DNA from: an uncultured Selenomonadales bacterium
GTDB lineage: Bacteria; Bacillota; Negativicutes; Selenomonadales; Selenomonadaceae
DNA length: 19,236 bases
Assembly: GCA_937915885.1 (NCBI GenBank)
Contig: CALGGP010000100.1
Coordinates: 1-19,236, forward strand
Reading direction: 5' to 3'
Numbering within the stretch: the first letter of the stretch is position 1; the number at the start of each line of letters is the position of its first letter. This document shows, piece after piece, positions 6,858-13,753 of the stretch. The notes beneath the pieces are model-generated. The model worked only from the letters and a program-made list of their open reading frames with translations, was not told the DNA's origin and did not search any database. The position numbers and the translations under genes were made by a program.

Positions 6858-8405
6858 TTATCTGCGTTGATGACGCTGATTGTTAAACTGACCGTTGGAG
6901 TGATTATTGAATTGACCGCCGCCGAAGGTTGCATTGCCGAACGGTTGATTTCCGATCGACAGATCAGTCGGCTCGCTCGACGGCGTCAAGGGTTTGTCAT
7001 TGATGATCGACGAGAGATCGTCGTTGTCGAAGCCGAAGGTCGGAGGAGTGAATCCGTCGTCCTGCTCGAACCACGGAGTCTGATTGGACTCGCCGAAGAA
7101 CGACGTATCATCGATCGAAGGAGCCGTAGCCGTATCGCTGTCGAACTCGGGCGGTGCAACGGTGGTGTCACTGTCGCCTGCGAAGGGCGGACGACGATGC
7201 CCGCGCGGATCGAAGCCTGCAAAGTCGAGCGGCGCTACGTCAGTATCGCTGTCGAACTCGGGCGGCGCAACGGTAGTGTCGCTGTCGCCTGCGAACGGCG
7301 GACGACGATGCCCGCGCGGATCGAAGCCTGCGAAGTCGGGCGGGGCTACGTCGGTGTCGCTGTCGAACTCGGGCGGAGCAATGGCGGTATCGCTGTCGCC
7401 GTCGAACGGTGGACGACGATGCCCGCGCGGATCGAAGCCCGCGAAGTCGGGCGGCGCTACGTCAGTATCACTATCAAAATCGGGCGGGGCAACGTCGGTG
7501 TCGCTGTCGCCTGCGAATGGCGGACGATGCCCGCGCGGATCGAAGCCTGCGAAGTCGGGCGGAGCTACGTCGGTGTCGCTGTCAAACTCGGGCGGCGCGA
7601 TCGAAGTGTCGCTGTCGCCATCGAACGGTGGACGACGATGCCCGCGCGGATCGAATCCTGCAAAGTCGGGCGGAGCAACGTCGGTGTCGCTGTCGAACTC
7701 GGGCGGTGCGATCGAAGTGTCGCTGTCGCCGTCGAACGGACGACGCCCACCGCGCGGATCGAATCCTGCAAAGTCGGGCGGTGCAACGTCGGTGTCGCTG
7801 TCAAACTCGGGCGGAGCAACGGTGGTGTCGCTGTCGCCGTCGAACGGACGACGTCCGCGCGGATCGAATCCTGCGAAGTCGGGCGGAGCTACGTCCGTAT
7901 CGCTATCAAACTCGGGCGGTGCGATCGTCGTGTCGCTGTCGCCGTCGAACGGACGACGTCCGCGCGGATCGAATCCTGCAAAGTCGGGCGGTGCTACGTC
8001 AGTGTCGCTGTCGAACTCGGGTGGGGCAATGGCGGTGTCACTGTCGCCGTCAAGATCGAAATTGAAACCGCCGTTACCGTCGAAGCCGAAGCTCACGTGG
8101 TGATCGTCTCCGGCGTCGAGGTTGAAATTAAAACCGTCGCTCTTATTGAAGCCGAAGTTCACTCGATGCTCATTACCGGCGTCGAGATTGAAATTAAAAC
8201 CGTCGCTCTTATTGAAGCCGAAACCAATGCTCGGACGGTTATCGTCGTCGTTATCGAACGCGTCATCGCCATCGCTCATCGACGGACGCTCGCCGGTTTC
8301 GTCGTAGCGTTCCTCTGCCTCGATCACACCGCGATTGATCTCCTCCAACATTGCTCCCAAGCCCGCGATGAAATTGCCGATGCCTCCGAATTTTTTGCCT
8401 GCCAA
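6858..8405 (-). CDS. Large acidic repeat protein, unknown function
   Basis: 515 residues from TTG 8405, chosen because AAGGAG lies 9 bases upstream; a TTG at 8414 abuts that site. Layout: a helix-prone N-terminus (MAGKKFGGIGNFIAGLGAML, then a Glu-rich stretch, to ~35); an acidic linker; three FGFNKSDGFNFNLDAG-type repeats of 22 residues (from 62, third partial); eight 35-37-residue repeats (120-409) built on DSDTxxAPPEF, DSDTDVAPPDF and AGFDPRGHRRPPF, plus half a unit; then a Phe/Asn/Gln-rich tail ending NNQRHQRR. No Cys, no signal peptide, no membrane segment. It looks intrinsically disordered, with alternating acidic and Arg patches. Differences between units fall largely at third codon positions of this frame, showing it is translated. 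No known family recognised. Confidence 0.85.
   Translation of the reverse strand: MAGKKFGGIGNFIAGLGAMLEEINRGVIEAEERYDETGERPSMSDGDDAFDNDDDNRPSIGFGFNKSDGFNFNLDAGNEHRVNFGFNKSDGFNFNLDAGDDHHVSFGFDGNGGFNFDLDGDSDTAIAPPEFDSDTDVAPPDFAGFDPRGRRPFDGDSDTTIAPPEFDSDTDVAPPDFAGFDPRGRRPFDGDSDTTVAPPEFDSDTDVAPPDFAGFDPRGGRRPFDGDSDTSIAPPEFDSDTDVAPPDFAGFDPRGHRRPPFDGDSDTSIAPPEFDSDTDVAPPDFAGFDPRGHRPPFAGDSDTDVAPPDFDSDTDVAPPDFAGFDPRGHRRPPFDGDSDTAIAPPEFDSDTDVAPPDFAGFDPRGHRRPPFAGDSDTTVAPPEFDSDTDVAPLDFAGFDPRGHRRPPFAGDSDTTVAPPEFDSDTATAPSIDDTSFFGESNQTPWFEQDDGFTPPTFGFDNDDLSSIINDKPLTPSSEPTDLSIGNQPFGNATFGGGQFNNHSNGQFNNQRHQRR
7179..8048 (-). repeat. Coding tandem repeat, 8 units of 105-111 bp
   Basis: Eight consecutive units encode residues 120-409 of the repeat protein (35, 35, 36, 37, 36, 37, 37 and 37 residues) and a ninth breaks off after ~18 residues. 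Each unit itself contains two DSDTxxAPPxF half-repeats. Length changes are whole codons around the Arg-Gly-His-Arg-Arg-Pro-Pro segment, so the frame is kept. Confidence 0.92.
8049..8222 (-). repeat. Coding tandem repeat, FG-rich 22-residue units
   Basis: Two full and one partial 66-bp units encode FGFNKSDGFNFNLDAG plus a variable His-containing end. A ~36-base block is identical between the first two copies (8121-8156 and 8187-8222), indicating recent duplication. Confidence 0.85.
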
Positions 8406-8499
8406 GATTAACAACTCCTTAATTTGTTTGGTGATTGCTGCTTTAACTTCTTACAGACAATATATCGTCGATTCCCGCCAAAACTTTAGTTAAACTTCA

Positions 8500-8505
8500 A
8501 TTATA
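8500..8505 (-). promoter_or_regulatory. Possible -10 box for the repeat-protein gene
   Basis: The gap 8406-8531 is markedly A/T-rich. It contains a perfect TATAAT on the minus strand, but no good -35 at 17 bases, and would leave a ~90-base leader. An alternative TATATT lies nearer the gene. Weak evidence only. Confidence 0.25.
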
Positions 8506-8531
8506 TTTTTATTAGAAACAAATTAAAATCC

Positions 8532-8939
8532 TCAAGCCGCGCCCGTGAACAGTTCGATCAACGGTCGGAAAAATTGATACGCCTGACCCCACGCGGGGAT
8601 CATCGATATCCCTCCGAACAGCACCAAATTGATCAGCGTCGCTATCAACGATTTACTCACGATTGAGTAGATCGCCAGCGCCGCGCCCACGCCCCAGATC
8701 GCCACCTGCCATATCTCCGCCGCCAACGCCCCTTGAATGTATGCGTAAATCAATACGCCGCTTGCGAGCAATATTATTATCGACAGCGCCAGCACCCATT
8801 TATATTTCGTCGTCAATTGAAAGCGGCTCGGCTCCTCTTTGTTGTCGAGCTTGTCGGCGTCAAAGCCGTCCGTCGACGTTGACGTTTGATCCGTCGCCGC
8901 GTCCTTTTGAGCGCCCGTCAAATTTTTATCCTCGTCCAT
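8532..8939 (-). CDS. Small membrane protein downstream of corA
   Basis: 135 residues. The ATG at 8939 is chosen because GAGGAG lies 8 bases upstream. The first ~45 residues are hydrophilic, acidic and Thr/Ser-rich (likely disordered); three or four hydrophobic segments follow at about 50-70, 76-92, 94-112 and possibly 115-133. No recognised domain. It starts 12 bases after the corA stop in the same direction, so it is probably co-transcribed with corA. Membrane location is inferred from hydrophobicity; function unknown. Confidence 0.7.
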   Translation of the reverse strand: MDEDKNLTGAQKDAATDQTSTSTDGFDADKLDNKEEPSRFQLTTKYKWVLALSIIILLASGVLIYAYIQGALAAEIWQVAIWGVGAALAIYSIVSKSLIATLINLVLFGGISMIPAWGQAYQFFRPLIELFTGAA

Positions 8940-8951
8940 CGATACCACTCC

Positions 8952-9905
8952 TCAAAACATATGTTTGCGCCAAAATACGTAAGCCGACACCGCCGACGCC
9001 GCCAGCGCGATCACTATCACGATTGCAAAGCCCAATGCGTTTTCGCTCATCGGCACCGGCACGTTCATTCCGAAAAAACTCGAGATCACCGTCGGGATCG
9101 CTATGATGATCGTCATCGCCGCGAGAAATTTCATCACCATGTTCTGATTGTTCGAGATGATTGACGAGAATGTGTCCGCCAGCCGCGATAGGATTTGGCT
9201 GTACATCTCGACCATCTCTCGCGCCTGTTTGTTTTCGATGATGACGTCCTCGAGTAAATCTTCGTCCTCTTCATAAATGTCGAGAATCCCCTCGAGCGTC
9301 CGCGACGATCTCAACCGCAATAATTTTTCCAGCACCGCCCCGTTCGACCGTAGCGCCGCGTTGAAATACGTCAAGCCCTTCTGCAATTCCATCAATCGGA
9401 GTATCTCACTGTTGCGCATCGAATGACGGAGCCGATCCTCGATGTCCTCCGCCAATTTGTTGATCTGTCGAAGGTACCGCAAATAAAACGTTGCCGATTT
9501 GTACAGGATTTGAAACAGAAATTGCGTCTTCTTGAATGTGCGAAACAGCCGCGCCGTCCGCTCGTTGAAGTCGGCGATTACCGGCGTCTCCTCTAGACAG
9601 ACCGTGATCAAATACTGCCGCGTCAAGATGATCGCCAGAGGCAGAGTATCATAGCTTTCTTCCTCGCGCACCAACGGAACGTTCGTCAGGATCATTATCG
9701 CATCGTCTTCAACGTCGATGTGCGAGCGTTCTTCGTCGTCGAGCGCCGACCGTAGAAAGTCCGGCTCGACCTCCGTCAACGCGCTGATCATTTTCAACTC
9801 GTACGGCGTCGGGTCGATGATGTTGATCCACGAGCCCTTCTCAATCGTGTTGAGCGTGAGCTCCTGAAGGTGCCCGTTGTCCTGCGACTTGTAAATCGTG
9901 AGCAT
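8952..9905 (-). CDS. corA: CorA-family magnesium/divalent cation transporter
   Basis: 317-residue 2-TM-GxN protein. A long cytoplasmic N-terminal alpha/beta and helical domain is followed by two C-terminal membrane helices, with the signature Gly-Met-Asn (residues 279-281, FGMNVPVP) between them. The protein ends in the basic WRKHMF as usual. The family forms pentameric Mg2+ (or Co2+/Ni2+/Zn2+) channels. The ATG at 9905 follows GAGAGGAGGAGG; upstream extension to 9959 is open but lacks support. A promoter-like element lies 33-65 bases upstream and closely resembles that of ftsZ. Confidence 0.92.
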   Translation of the reverse strand: MLTIYKSQDNGHLQELTLNTIEKGSWINIIDPTPYELKMISALTEVEPDFLRSALDDEERSHIDVEDDAIMILTNVPLVREEESYDTLPLAIILTRQYLITVCLEETPVIADFNERTARLFRTFKKTQFLFQILYKSATFYLRYLRQINKLAEDIEDRLRHSMRNSEILRLMELQKGLTYFNAALRSNGAVLEKLLRLRSSRTLEGILDIYEEDEDLLEDVIIENKQAREMVEMYSQILSRLADTFSSIISNNQNMVMKFLAAMTIIIAIPTVISSFFGMNVPVPMSENALGFAIVIVIALAASAVSAYVFWRKHMF

Positions 9906-9937
9906 CTGCCTCCTCCTCTCGAGCGTACTCTTTTGCA

Positions 9938-9970
9938 ATTGTACTATTCTACGCCGCAATTTGTCTACAA
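9938..9970 (-). promoter_or_regulatory. Promoter-like element of corA, shared with ftsZ
   Basis: Plus-strand blocks ATTGTACTAT (9938-9947), GCCGCAAT (9953-9960) and CTACAA (9965-9970). Read on the minus strand, TACAAT is a likely -10, and TAGACA lies 18 bases upstream as a possible -35. The same three blocks occur before ftsZ (12475-12506). Confidence 0.55.
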
Positions 9971-9992
9971 TTTATTGCCGAGCGTCGAAAAT

Positions 9993-10117
9993 GGGGCGCC
10001 GCCTCAACCGACGGGCGACGGACGGGCGACGGTTAGAAGGGCGCCGTCGACGCTCCCGCCCACGAATGACGGCGCCCAAATTGTGGGAGTGGTTCCCACC
10101 CGCGTCGGCGGCGCCCG
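9993..10117. repeat. GC-rich interspersed repeat, copy 2 (complex)
   Basis: Starts GGGGCGCCGCC, includes GGGCGCCG-TCGACGCTCCCGCCC and GGCGCCC blocks, and ends GGTTCCCACCCGCGTCGGCG then GCGCCC. The last part matches copies near 15129 and (inverted) 16011. It appears to be two elements fused, and runs directly into the 70-bp array. Confidence 0.7.
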
Positions 10118-10120
10118 ACC

Positions 10121-10468
10121 TTTCATCGAATGCCAAACTCCGCGCGGACGGCGGGAAAATATCAGCGCCCAGCGTCGGCAGCGCCCGTCCTTTCATCGAA
10201 TGCGACGCTCCGCGTGGACGGCGGGAGAATATCAGCGCCCCGCATCGACCGCGCACGCACTTTCAGCAAATGCGGCACTCCGCGCGGAACGGCAGGAGAA
10301 TATCAGCGCCCCGCGTCGACGGCGCCCGACCTTTCATCGAATGCTGAACACCGCGCGGACGTCGGGAGAATATCAGCGCCCCGCGTCGGTGGCGCTCGAT
10401 CTTTCATCGAATGCGGCACTCCGCGCGGACGGCGAGAAAAAATTTCGCCGCCCTGTGTCGTCGGCGCG
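10121..10468. repeat. Tandem array of five ~70-bp units
   Basis: Units begin at 10121, 10191, 10261, 10332 and 10402 with TTTCATCGAATGC (variants), followed by CTCCGCGCGGACGGCGGGA, GAATATCAGCGCCC and a GCGTCGGCGGCGCCCG block. Spacing is 70 or 71 bases, not a multiple of three, and no frame is conserved. The unit edge GATGAAAGG...GGGCGCC on the other strand resembles the edge of the interspersed repeats, so the array may derive from one. No gene in 9971-10507. Confidence 0.88.
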
Positions 10469-10492
10469 AAAAAAAAACCGCTTATCGCGGCT
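10469..10492 (-). terminator. Terminator after the FtsZ paralogue
   Basis: On the minus strand AGCCGC-GATAA-GCGGTT (one G-T pair) is followed by a run of nine T, 15 bases after the stop codon of the paralogue gene. Confidence 0.75.
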
Positions 10493-10507
10493 AATATCCT
10501 AAAAAAT

Positions 10508-11245
10508 TTATCGGCGGCGCATCCACGACGGAATGTCGACCAACTTCGATTTGGACGACAGCGCGGGCGTTGGCGGCGGCTCGACGGGCGTTGGCGGCAG
10601 TCGAATCGTCGCTCCGTCAAAGATTTTCAGCACCGACGAATCAATCAATCGATCCCCAATCGCCGTCGGCTCAAAAATTTTTAGCGCCGACCCGACGATC
10701 CAACAAACTACGTCGTCGACGATGTCAAATACTCTCGTCATCGGCATCTTCGGATCGACGACTCGAAACAGATACTCCTTTGAAAAAATCGCGATCAGAT
10801 CGACGGTCGCCTTCAATTCTTCCAACGCCCGATCAAAATTTTTCTGTCGACGTTCGCCTTCAAATCTGAACGGACGGGTTACGACGGCGATCGTCAACGC
10901 GCCCACCGACTTTGCACACTCGGCAACGACCGGCGTCGCGCCCGCGCCTACGGGATCGCCCAAATCCCCTGTCAAAAAAATTATATCCGCACCGTCGAAC
11001 GCCGCCGTGAAATCCGATCGATCTTCCTCCGCCGAGCTGCGATATCTTTCAATTGTCCCGCCGTCCAAGCCGCGCGGTCCTCTGTATAATTGTATTTGTG
11101 TCGGCGCCTTCGTCGGCAGGTGCTTGAAACTTTCTCCGATCGCTATGCACTCCGCGCGGAAGCCCGCATCAATCAATCGATTCAATATCGAAATGCCGTT
11201 GCCTTTGGACGCGTCGTAGGCAATGCCCGCGACCTTGACGATCAT
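10508..11245 (-). CDS. Truncated FtsZ paralogue with degraded GTP site
   Basis: 245 residues from ATG 11245, which overlaps the ftsZ stop as ATGA; a GTG at 11260 inside ftsZ is the alternative. It aligns along the FtsZ N-terminal domain: VAECAKSVGALTIAVVTRPF (residues 107-126) nearly matches FtsZ, as do VVDPKMPMTRVFDI and the final LVDIPSWMRRR (FtsZ: VIDIPTWMRRR). The nucleotide loops are lost: T1 GGGGNN became YDASKGNG, and the tubulin signature GGGTGTG became GDPVGAG. The C-terminal subdomain and a proper T7 loop (NLDFAD in FtsZ) are missing, replaced by a short Pro-rich linker. It probably cannot hydrolyse GTP, but could bind FtsZ or the tail's partners. Long open frame plus conserved tail argue against a pseudogene. 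Confidence 0.85.
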   Translation of the reverse strand: MIVKVAGIAYDASKGNGISILNRLIDAGFRAECIAIGESFKHLPTKAPTQIQLYRGPRGLDGGTIERYRSSAEEDRSDFTAAFDGADIIFLTGDLGDPVGAGATPVVAECAKSVGALTIAVVTRPFRFEGERRQKNFDRALEELKATVDLIAIFSKEYLFRVVDPKMPMTRVFDIVDDVVCWIVGSALKIFEPTAIGDRLIDSSVLKIFDGATIRLPPTPVEPPPTPALSSKSKLVDIPSWMRRR

Positions 11246-12444
11246 CGACGACGCATCCACGTCGGAATGTCAATCACACTCTTCGGCTGCTGAGGCTGCG
11301 GCGGTTGAATCGGCGCCTGCGGCTGTTGAGGCTGCTGCTGTTGAGCCGCCGCCTGCTGTTGCTCCAACCCGCGCATCCGCGCTGTGAATAACGACGAGAT
11401 CGTTTTCTGTTGAGCCGCCGTTTCCTCGTCGACCGTCTCTTGAATCGGCGGTTGCACGCTCGGACGGTTCTCGTCCGCCGCCGACTCGTCGTCAAACCGC
11501 GTCGCTATCACCGTCACGCTCACCGTGTCGCCCATCGATTCGCCCGTCGATATCCCCCACATGATCTCCGCGTCGGGGTGCGCCGCCTCCGCTACCGTCG
11601 TCGACGCCTCGTTCACTTCCATCATCGACAGATTATCCGGCGAGCCCATGATGTTCAACAACACGCCCCGCGCCCCTTGTATGCTCGTCTCGAGCAACGG
11701 GCTGTCGATTGCCGCCTTCACCGCGTCGACCACTGCGTTTTCGCCCGACGCTTCGCCTATGCCCATCAGCGCCGAGCCCGCGTTCTGCATGATCGATTTG
11801 ACGTCCGCAAAGTCCAGATTGACAATGCCCGGCACCGCTATCAAATCCGATATGCCCTTGACGCCTTGACGCAAAATATCATCGGCGATCGAGAACGCCT
11901 TCGTCATCGGCGTTTTTTTGTCGACCACCTGTAACAGTCGGTCGTTCGGAATCGTTATGATCGTGTCCACGCGACGCTTCAGATTTTCGATCCCCATGTC
12001 CGCATTCTTTTTGCGCTTCGGTCCCTCGAAACTGAACGGTCGAGTGACAACGCCCACCGTCAACGCCCCGATCTCTCGAGCGCACTCCGCTACCACAGGC
12101 GCCGCGCCCGTGCCCGTGCCGCCGCCCATCCCCGCCGTTATAAATACCATGTCGGAGTCTCTAAGCGCCGCTATGATCTCGTCGCGGCTCTCGATTGCCG
12201 CCTTCTGTCCAATCTCCGGTCGCGCGCCCGCTCCCAATCCCCGCGTCAATTTTTCTCCAATCTGCATGCGTTTAGGCGCCATCGCCGTTAAGAGTGCCTG
12301 CGCGTCGGTGTTCACCGCTATAAATTCTACGCCTTCCAATCCGAGCGAGATCATTCTGTTGACCGCGTTGTTGCCGCCGCCGCCCACTCCTATTACTTTG
12401 ATCTTCGCAAACTGCGTCAGATCATTATCATCGAACTCAAACAT
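11242..12444 (-). CDS. ftsZ: Cell division protein FtsZ
   Basis: 400-residue tubulin-like GTPase that polymerises at midcell to form the division ring. All core elements are present: GGGGNN (21-26), the tubulin signature GGGTGTG (107-113), VVTRPFSFEG, and the catalytic T7 loop NLDFAD (209-214). The C-terminal linker is Gln/Pro-rich (Q-runs around 355-385) and ends in the conserved tail VIDIPTWMRRR, the binding site for FtsA/SepF-type partners. ATG 12444 is chosen because GGAGG lies 7 bases upstream; ATG 12462 has no good ribosome site. It has its own promoter-like element, no ftsA beside it, and a coupled paralogue downstream. Confidence 0.97.
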   Translation of the reverse strand: MFEFDDNDLTQFAKIKVIGVGGGGNNAVNRMISLGLEGVEFIAVNTDAQALLTAMAPKRMQIGEKLTRGLGAGARPEIGQKAAIESRDEIIAALRDSDMVFITAGMGGGTGTGAAPVVAECAREIGALTVGVVTRPFSFEGPKRKKNADMGIENLKRRVDTIITIPNDRLLQVVDKKTPMTKAFSIADDILRQGVKGISDLIAVPGIVNLDFADVKSIMQNAGSALMGIGEASGENAVVDAVKAAIDSPLLETSIQGARGVLLNIMGSPDNLSMMEVNEASTTVAEAAHPDAEIMWGISTGESMGDTVSVTVIATRFDDESAADENRPSVQPPIQETVDEETAAQQKTISSLFTARMRGLEQQQAAAQQQQPQQPQAPIQPPQPQQPKSVIDIPTWMRRR

Positions 12445-12474
12445 CAGTCCGCCTCCAAACATTTTTTCTTATCA

Positions 12475-12506
12475 ATTGTACTATAAAATTTGCCGCAATG
12501 CTACAA
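12475..12506 (-). promoter_or_regulatory. Promoter-like element of ftsZ, shared with corA
   Basis: Plus-strand blocks ATTGTACTAT (12475-12484), GCCGCAAT (12492-12499) and CTACAA (12501-12506); the last overlaps the stop codon of the upstream membrane gene. On the minus strand TACAAT is a likely -10, 31 bases before the chosen start. The match to the corA upstream region is too close for a generic promoter. Confidence 0.55.
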
Positions 12507-12863
12507 TCGACGAAAAATTTTTGGCAGTTGAGTACGAAAATAAATCAGGCAGTCAACAATCTGCAGCAGAATGATGATCCGAAACGCGAGATTAAAATCC
12601 ATATCGAGCACGCAACCGAGCGCCACCAGCACCACGCCGATTATCGCGCTGACGAGCACGAGCCCGAGCATGGCTCCGTTGTCGCGTCTGTTTTTTCGGA
12701 TTGACGGGAGCAAACCGACGATCGCGTTGAGGATAAATATCAACGGCAGCGCGATGTGGCGAAATTCTATCTCCGATTGAAACGAGCCGAAGACGAAGGT
12801 GAGCAGCACTCCGATTGACGAGCCGAGCAAAAATATTTTTAGCAGTTTCAGCAGGTGTGGCAT
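12501..12863 (-). CDS. Small four-helix membrane protein
   Basis: 120 residues with four hydrophobic segments (about 5-25, 36-54, 65-84 and 90-108), short basic loops (IRKNRR) and a basic C-terminus. The ATG at 12863 lies inside the last codons of sucD (16-base overlap), with a GGGGA about 10 bases upstream. It sits between sucD and ftsZ in the same direction. No family recognised; an integral membrane protein of unknown role. Overlap with a conserved gene and the hydrophobic pattern support translation. Confidence 0.65.
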   Translation of the reverse strand: MPHLLKLLKIFLLGSSIGVLLTFVFGSFQSEIEFRHIALPLIFILNAIVGLLPSIRKNRRDNGAMLGLVLVSAIIGVVLVALGCVLDMDFNLAFRIIILLQIVDCLIYFRTQLPKIFRRL

Positions 12864-13753
12864 AATTCGTAAATCCCCGCGCGCTTGAGCGTCTCAACGA
12901 CCGTCTCGCCGATATGAGCAACCGTGTCCGCCACTTCGATCCCGACCGCGTTGAGCGCCGTAATTTTATCCGCCGCCGTGCCCTTGCCGCCGCTGATGAT
13001 TGCGCCCGCATGCCCCATGCGTTTGCCCGCCGGCGCCTGTCGACCCGCGATAAATGCAGTCACCGGCTTCGTCTTCATGTTTTTATCGATCCAACGCGCC
13101 GCTTCTTCCTCCGCCGTCCCGCCGATCTCGCCGATCATCAGCACCGCCTTCGTCTCCTCGTCGCGATTGAACAGATCAAGCGCCTCTATAAAATCCATGC
13201 CCTTGACGGGATCGCCGCCAATCCCAAGGCTCGTCGTGATCCCGATCCCCGCGTTCATCAATTGAAATGCCGCTTCATACGTCAAGGTTCCACTCCGCGA
13301 CACCAGTCCGACGTGCCCGCGCTTTTGGACATTGCCCGGGATAATTCCCAACTTGCATTCGCCCGTCGTCATGATGCCCGGGCAGTTCGGTCCGATCAAC
13401 CGCGTCTTTTTGCCTTCCATGTATCGACGTACCTTGACCATGTCGAGCACGGGAATATGCTCCGTGATGCAGACGACCAGCTCGAGCCCCGCGTCAATGC
13501 CTTCCATGATCGAATCCGCCGCAAATCGAGCCGGCACGTAGATCACCGACGCCGTTGCTCCCGTCGATTGCACCGCATCTCGCACCGTATTAAAAACCGG
13601 CACGCCTTCAACCGTTTGCCCCGCCTTGCCGGGCGTCACCCCGCCGACGATTTTCGTCCCGTAGGCAAGCATCTGCTTCGTGTGAAACGTCGCCGCCTTG
13701 CCGGTGATGCCCTGCACTATTACCTTCGTATCCTTGTTGACGAGTATGCTCAT
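12848..13753 (-). CDS. sucD: Succinyl-CoA synthetase alpha subunit
   Basis: 301 residues, ligase alpha subunit that binds CoA and carries the phospho-histidine. N-terminal VNKDTKVIVQGITGKAATFH is the Rossmann CoA-binding part; GPNCPGIM and SRSGTLTYEA are typical; the phosphorylated His is H248 in GHAGAIISGGKGTA. With SucC it interconverts succinyl-CoA and succinate with NDP phosphorylation. The frame is open far upstream inside sucC, but ATG 13753 overlaps the sucC stop as ATGA and matches family starts. The tail is slightly extended (ELCHTC) and overlaps the next gene. Confidence 0.96.
   Translation of the reverse strand: MSILVNKDTKVIVQGITGKAATFHTKQMLAYGTKIVGGVTPGKAGQTVEGVPVFNTVRDAVQSTGATASVIYVPARFAADSIMEGIDAGLELVVCITEHIPVLDMVKVRRYMEGKKTRLIGPNCPGIMTTGECKLGIIPGNVQKRGHVGLVSRSGTLTYEAAFQLMNAGIGITTSLGIGGDPVKGMDFIEALDLFNRDEETKAVLMIGEIGGTAEEEAARWIDKNMKTKPVTAFIAGRQAPAGKRMGHAGAIISGGKGTAADKITALNAVGIEVADTVAHIGETVVETLKRAGIYELCHTC

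Noticed and set aside
7179..8048. CRISPR-like or non-coding satellite
   Set aside because: The periodic DNA keeps one reading frame with whole-codon length changes, so it is a coding repeat.
6786..8411. Long plus-strand frames (up to 541 codons) opposite the repeat protein
   Set aside because: They are mirror frames of the tandem repeat. The minus strand has the ribosome site, the terminator, and synonymous third-position differences between units.
10121..10468. CRISPR array
   Set aside because: The whole 70-bp unit is repeated with scattered differences; there are no short constant repeats with unique spacers and no cas genes.
9870..10684. Plus-strand ORFs across the 9.9-10.6 kb repeats
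   Set aside because: They run antisense to corA and the FtsZ paralogue, show Arg/Ser/Pro-rich junk translation, and the array period is not a multiple of three.
10508..11245. FtsZ paralogue as a simple pseudogene
   Set aside because: The frame is intact for 245 codons, the start is coupled to ftsZ, a terminator follows, and the C-terminal peptide is conserved while nucleotide loops are not.
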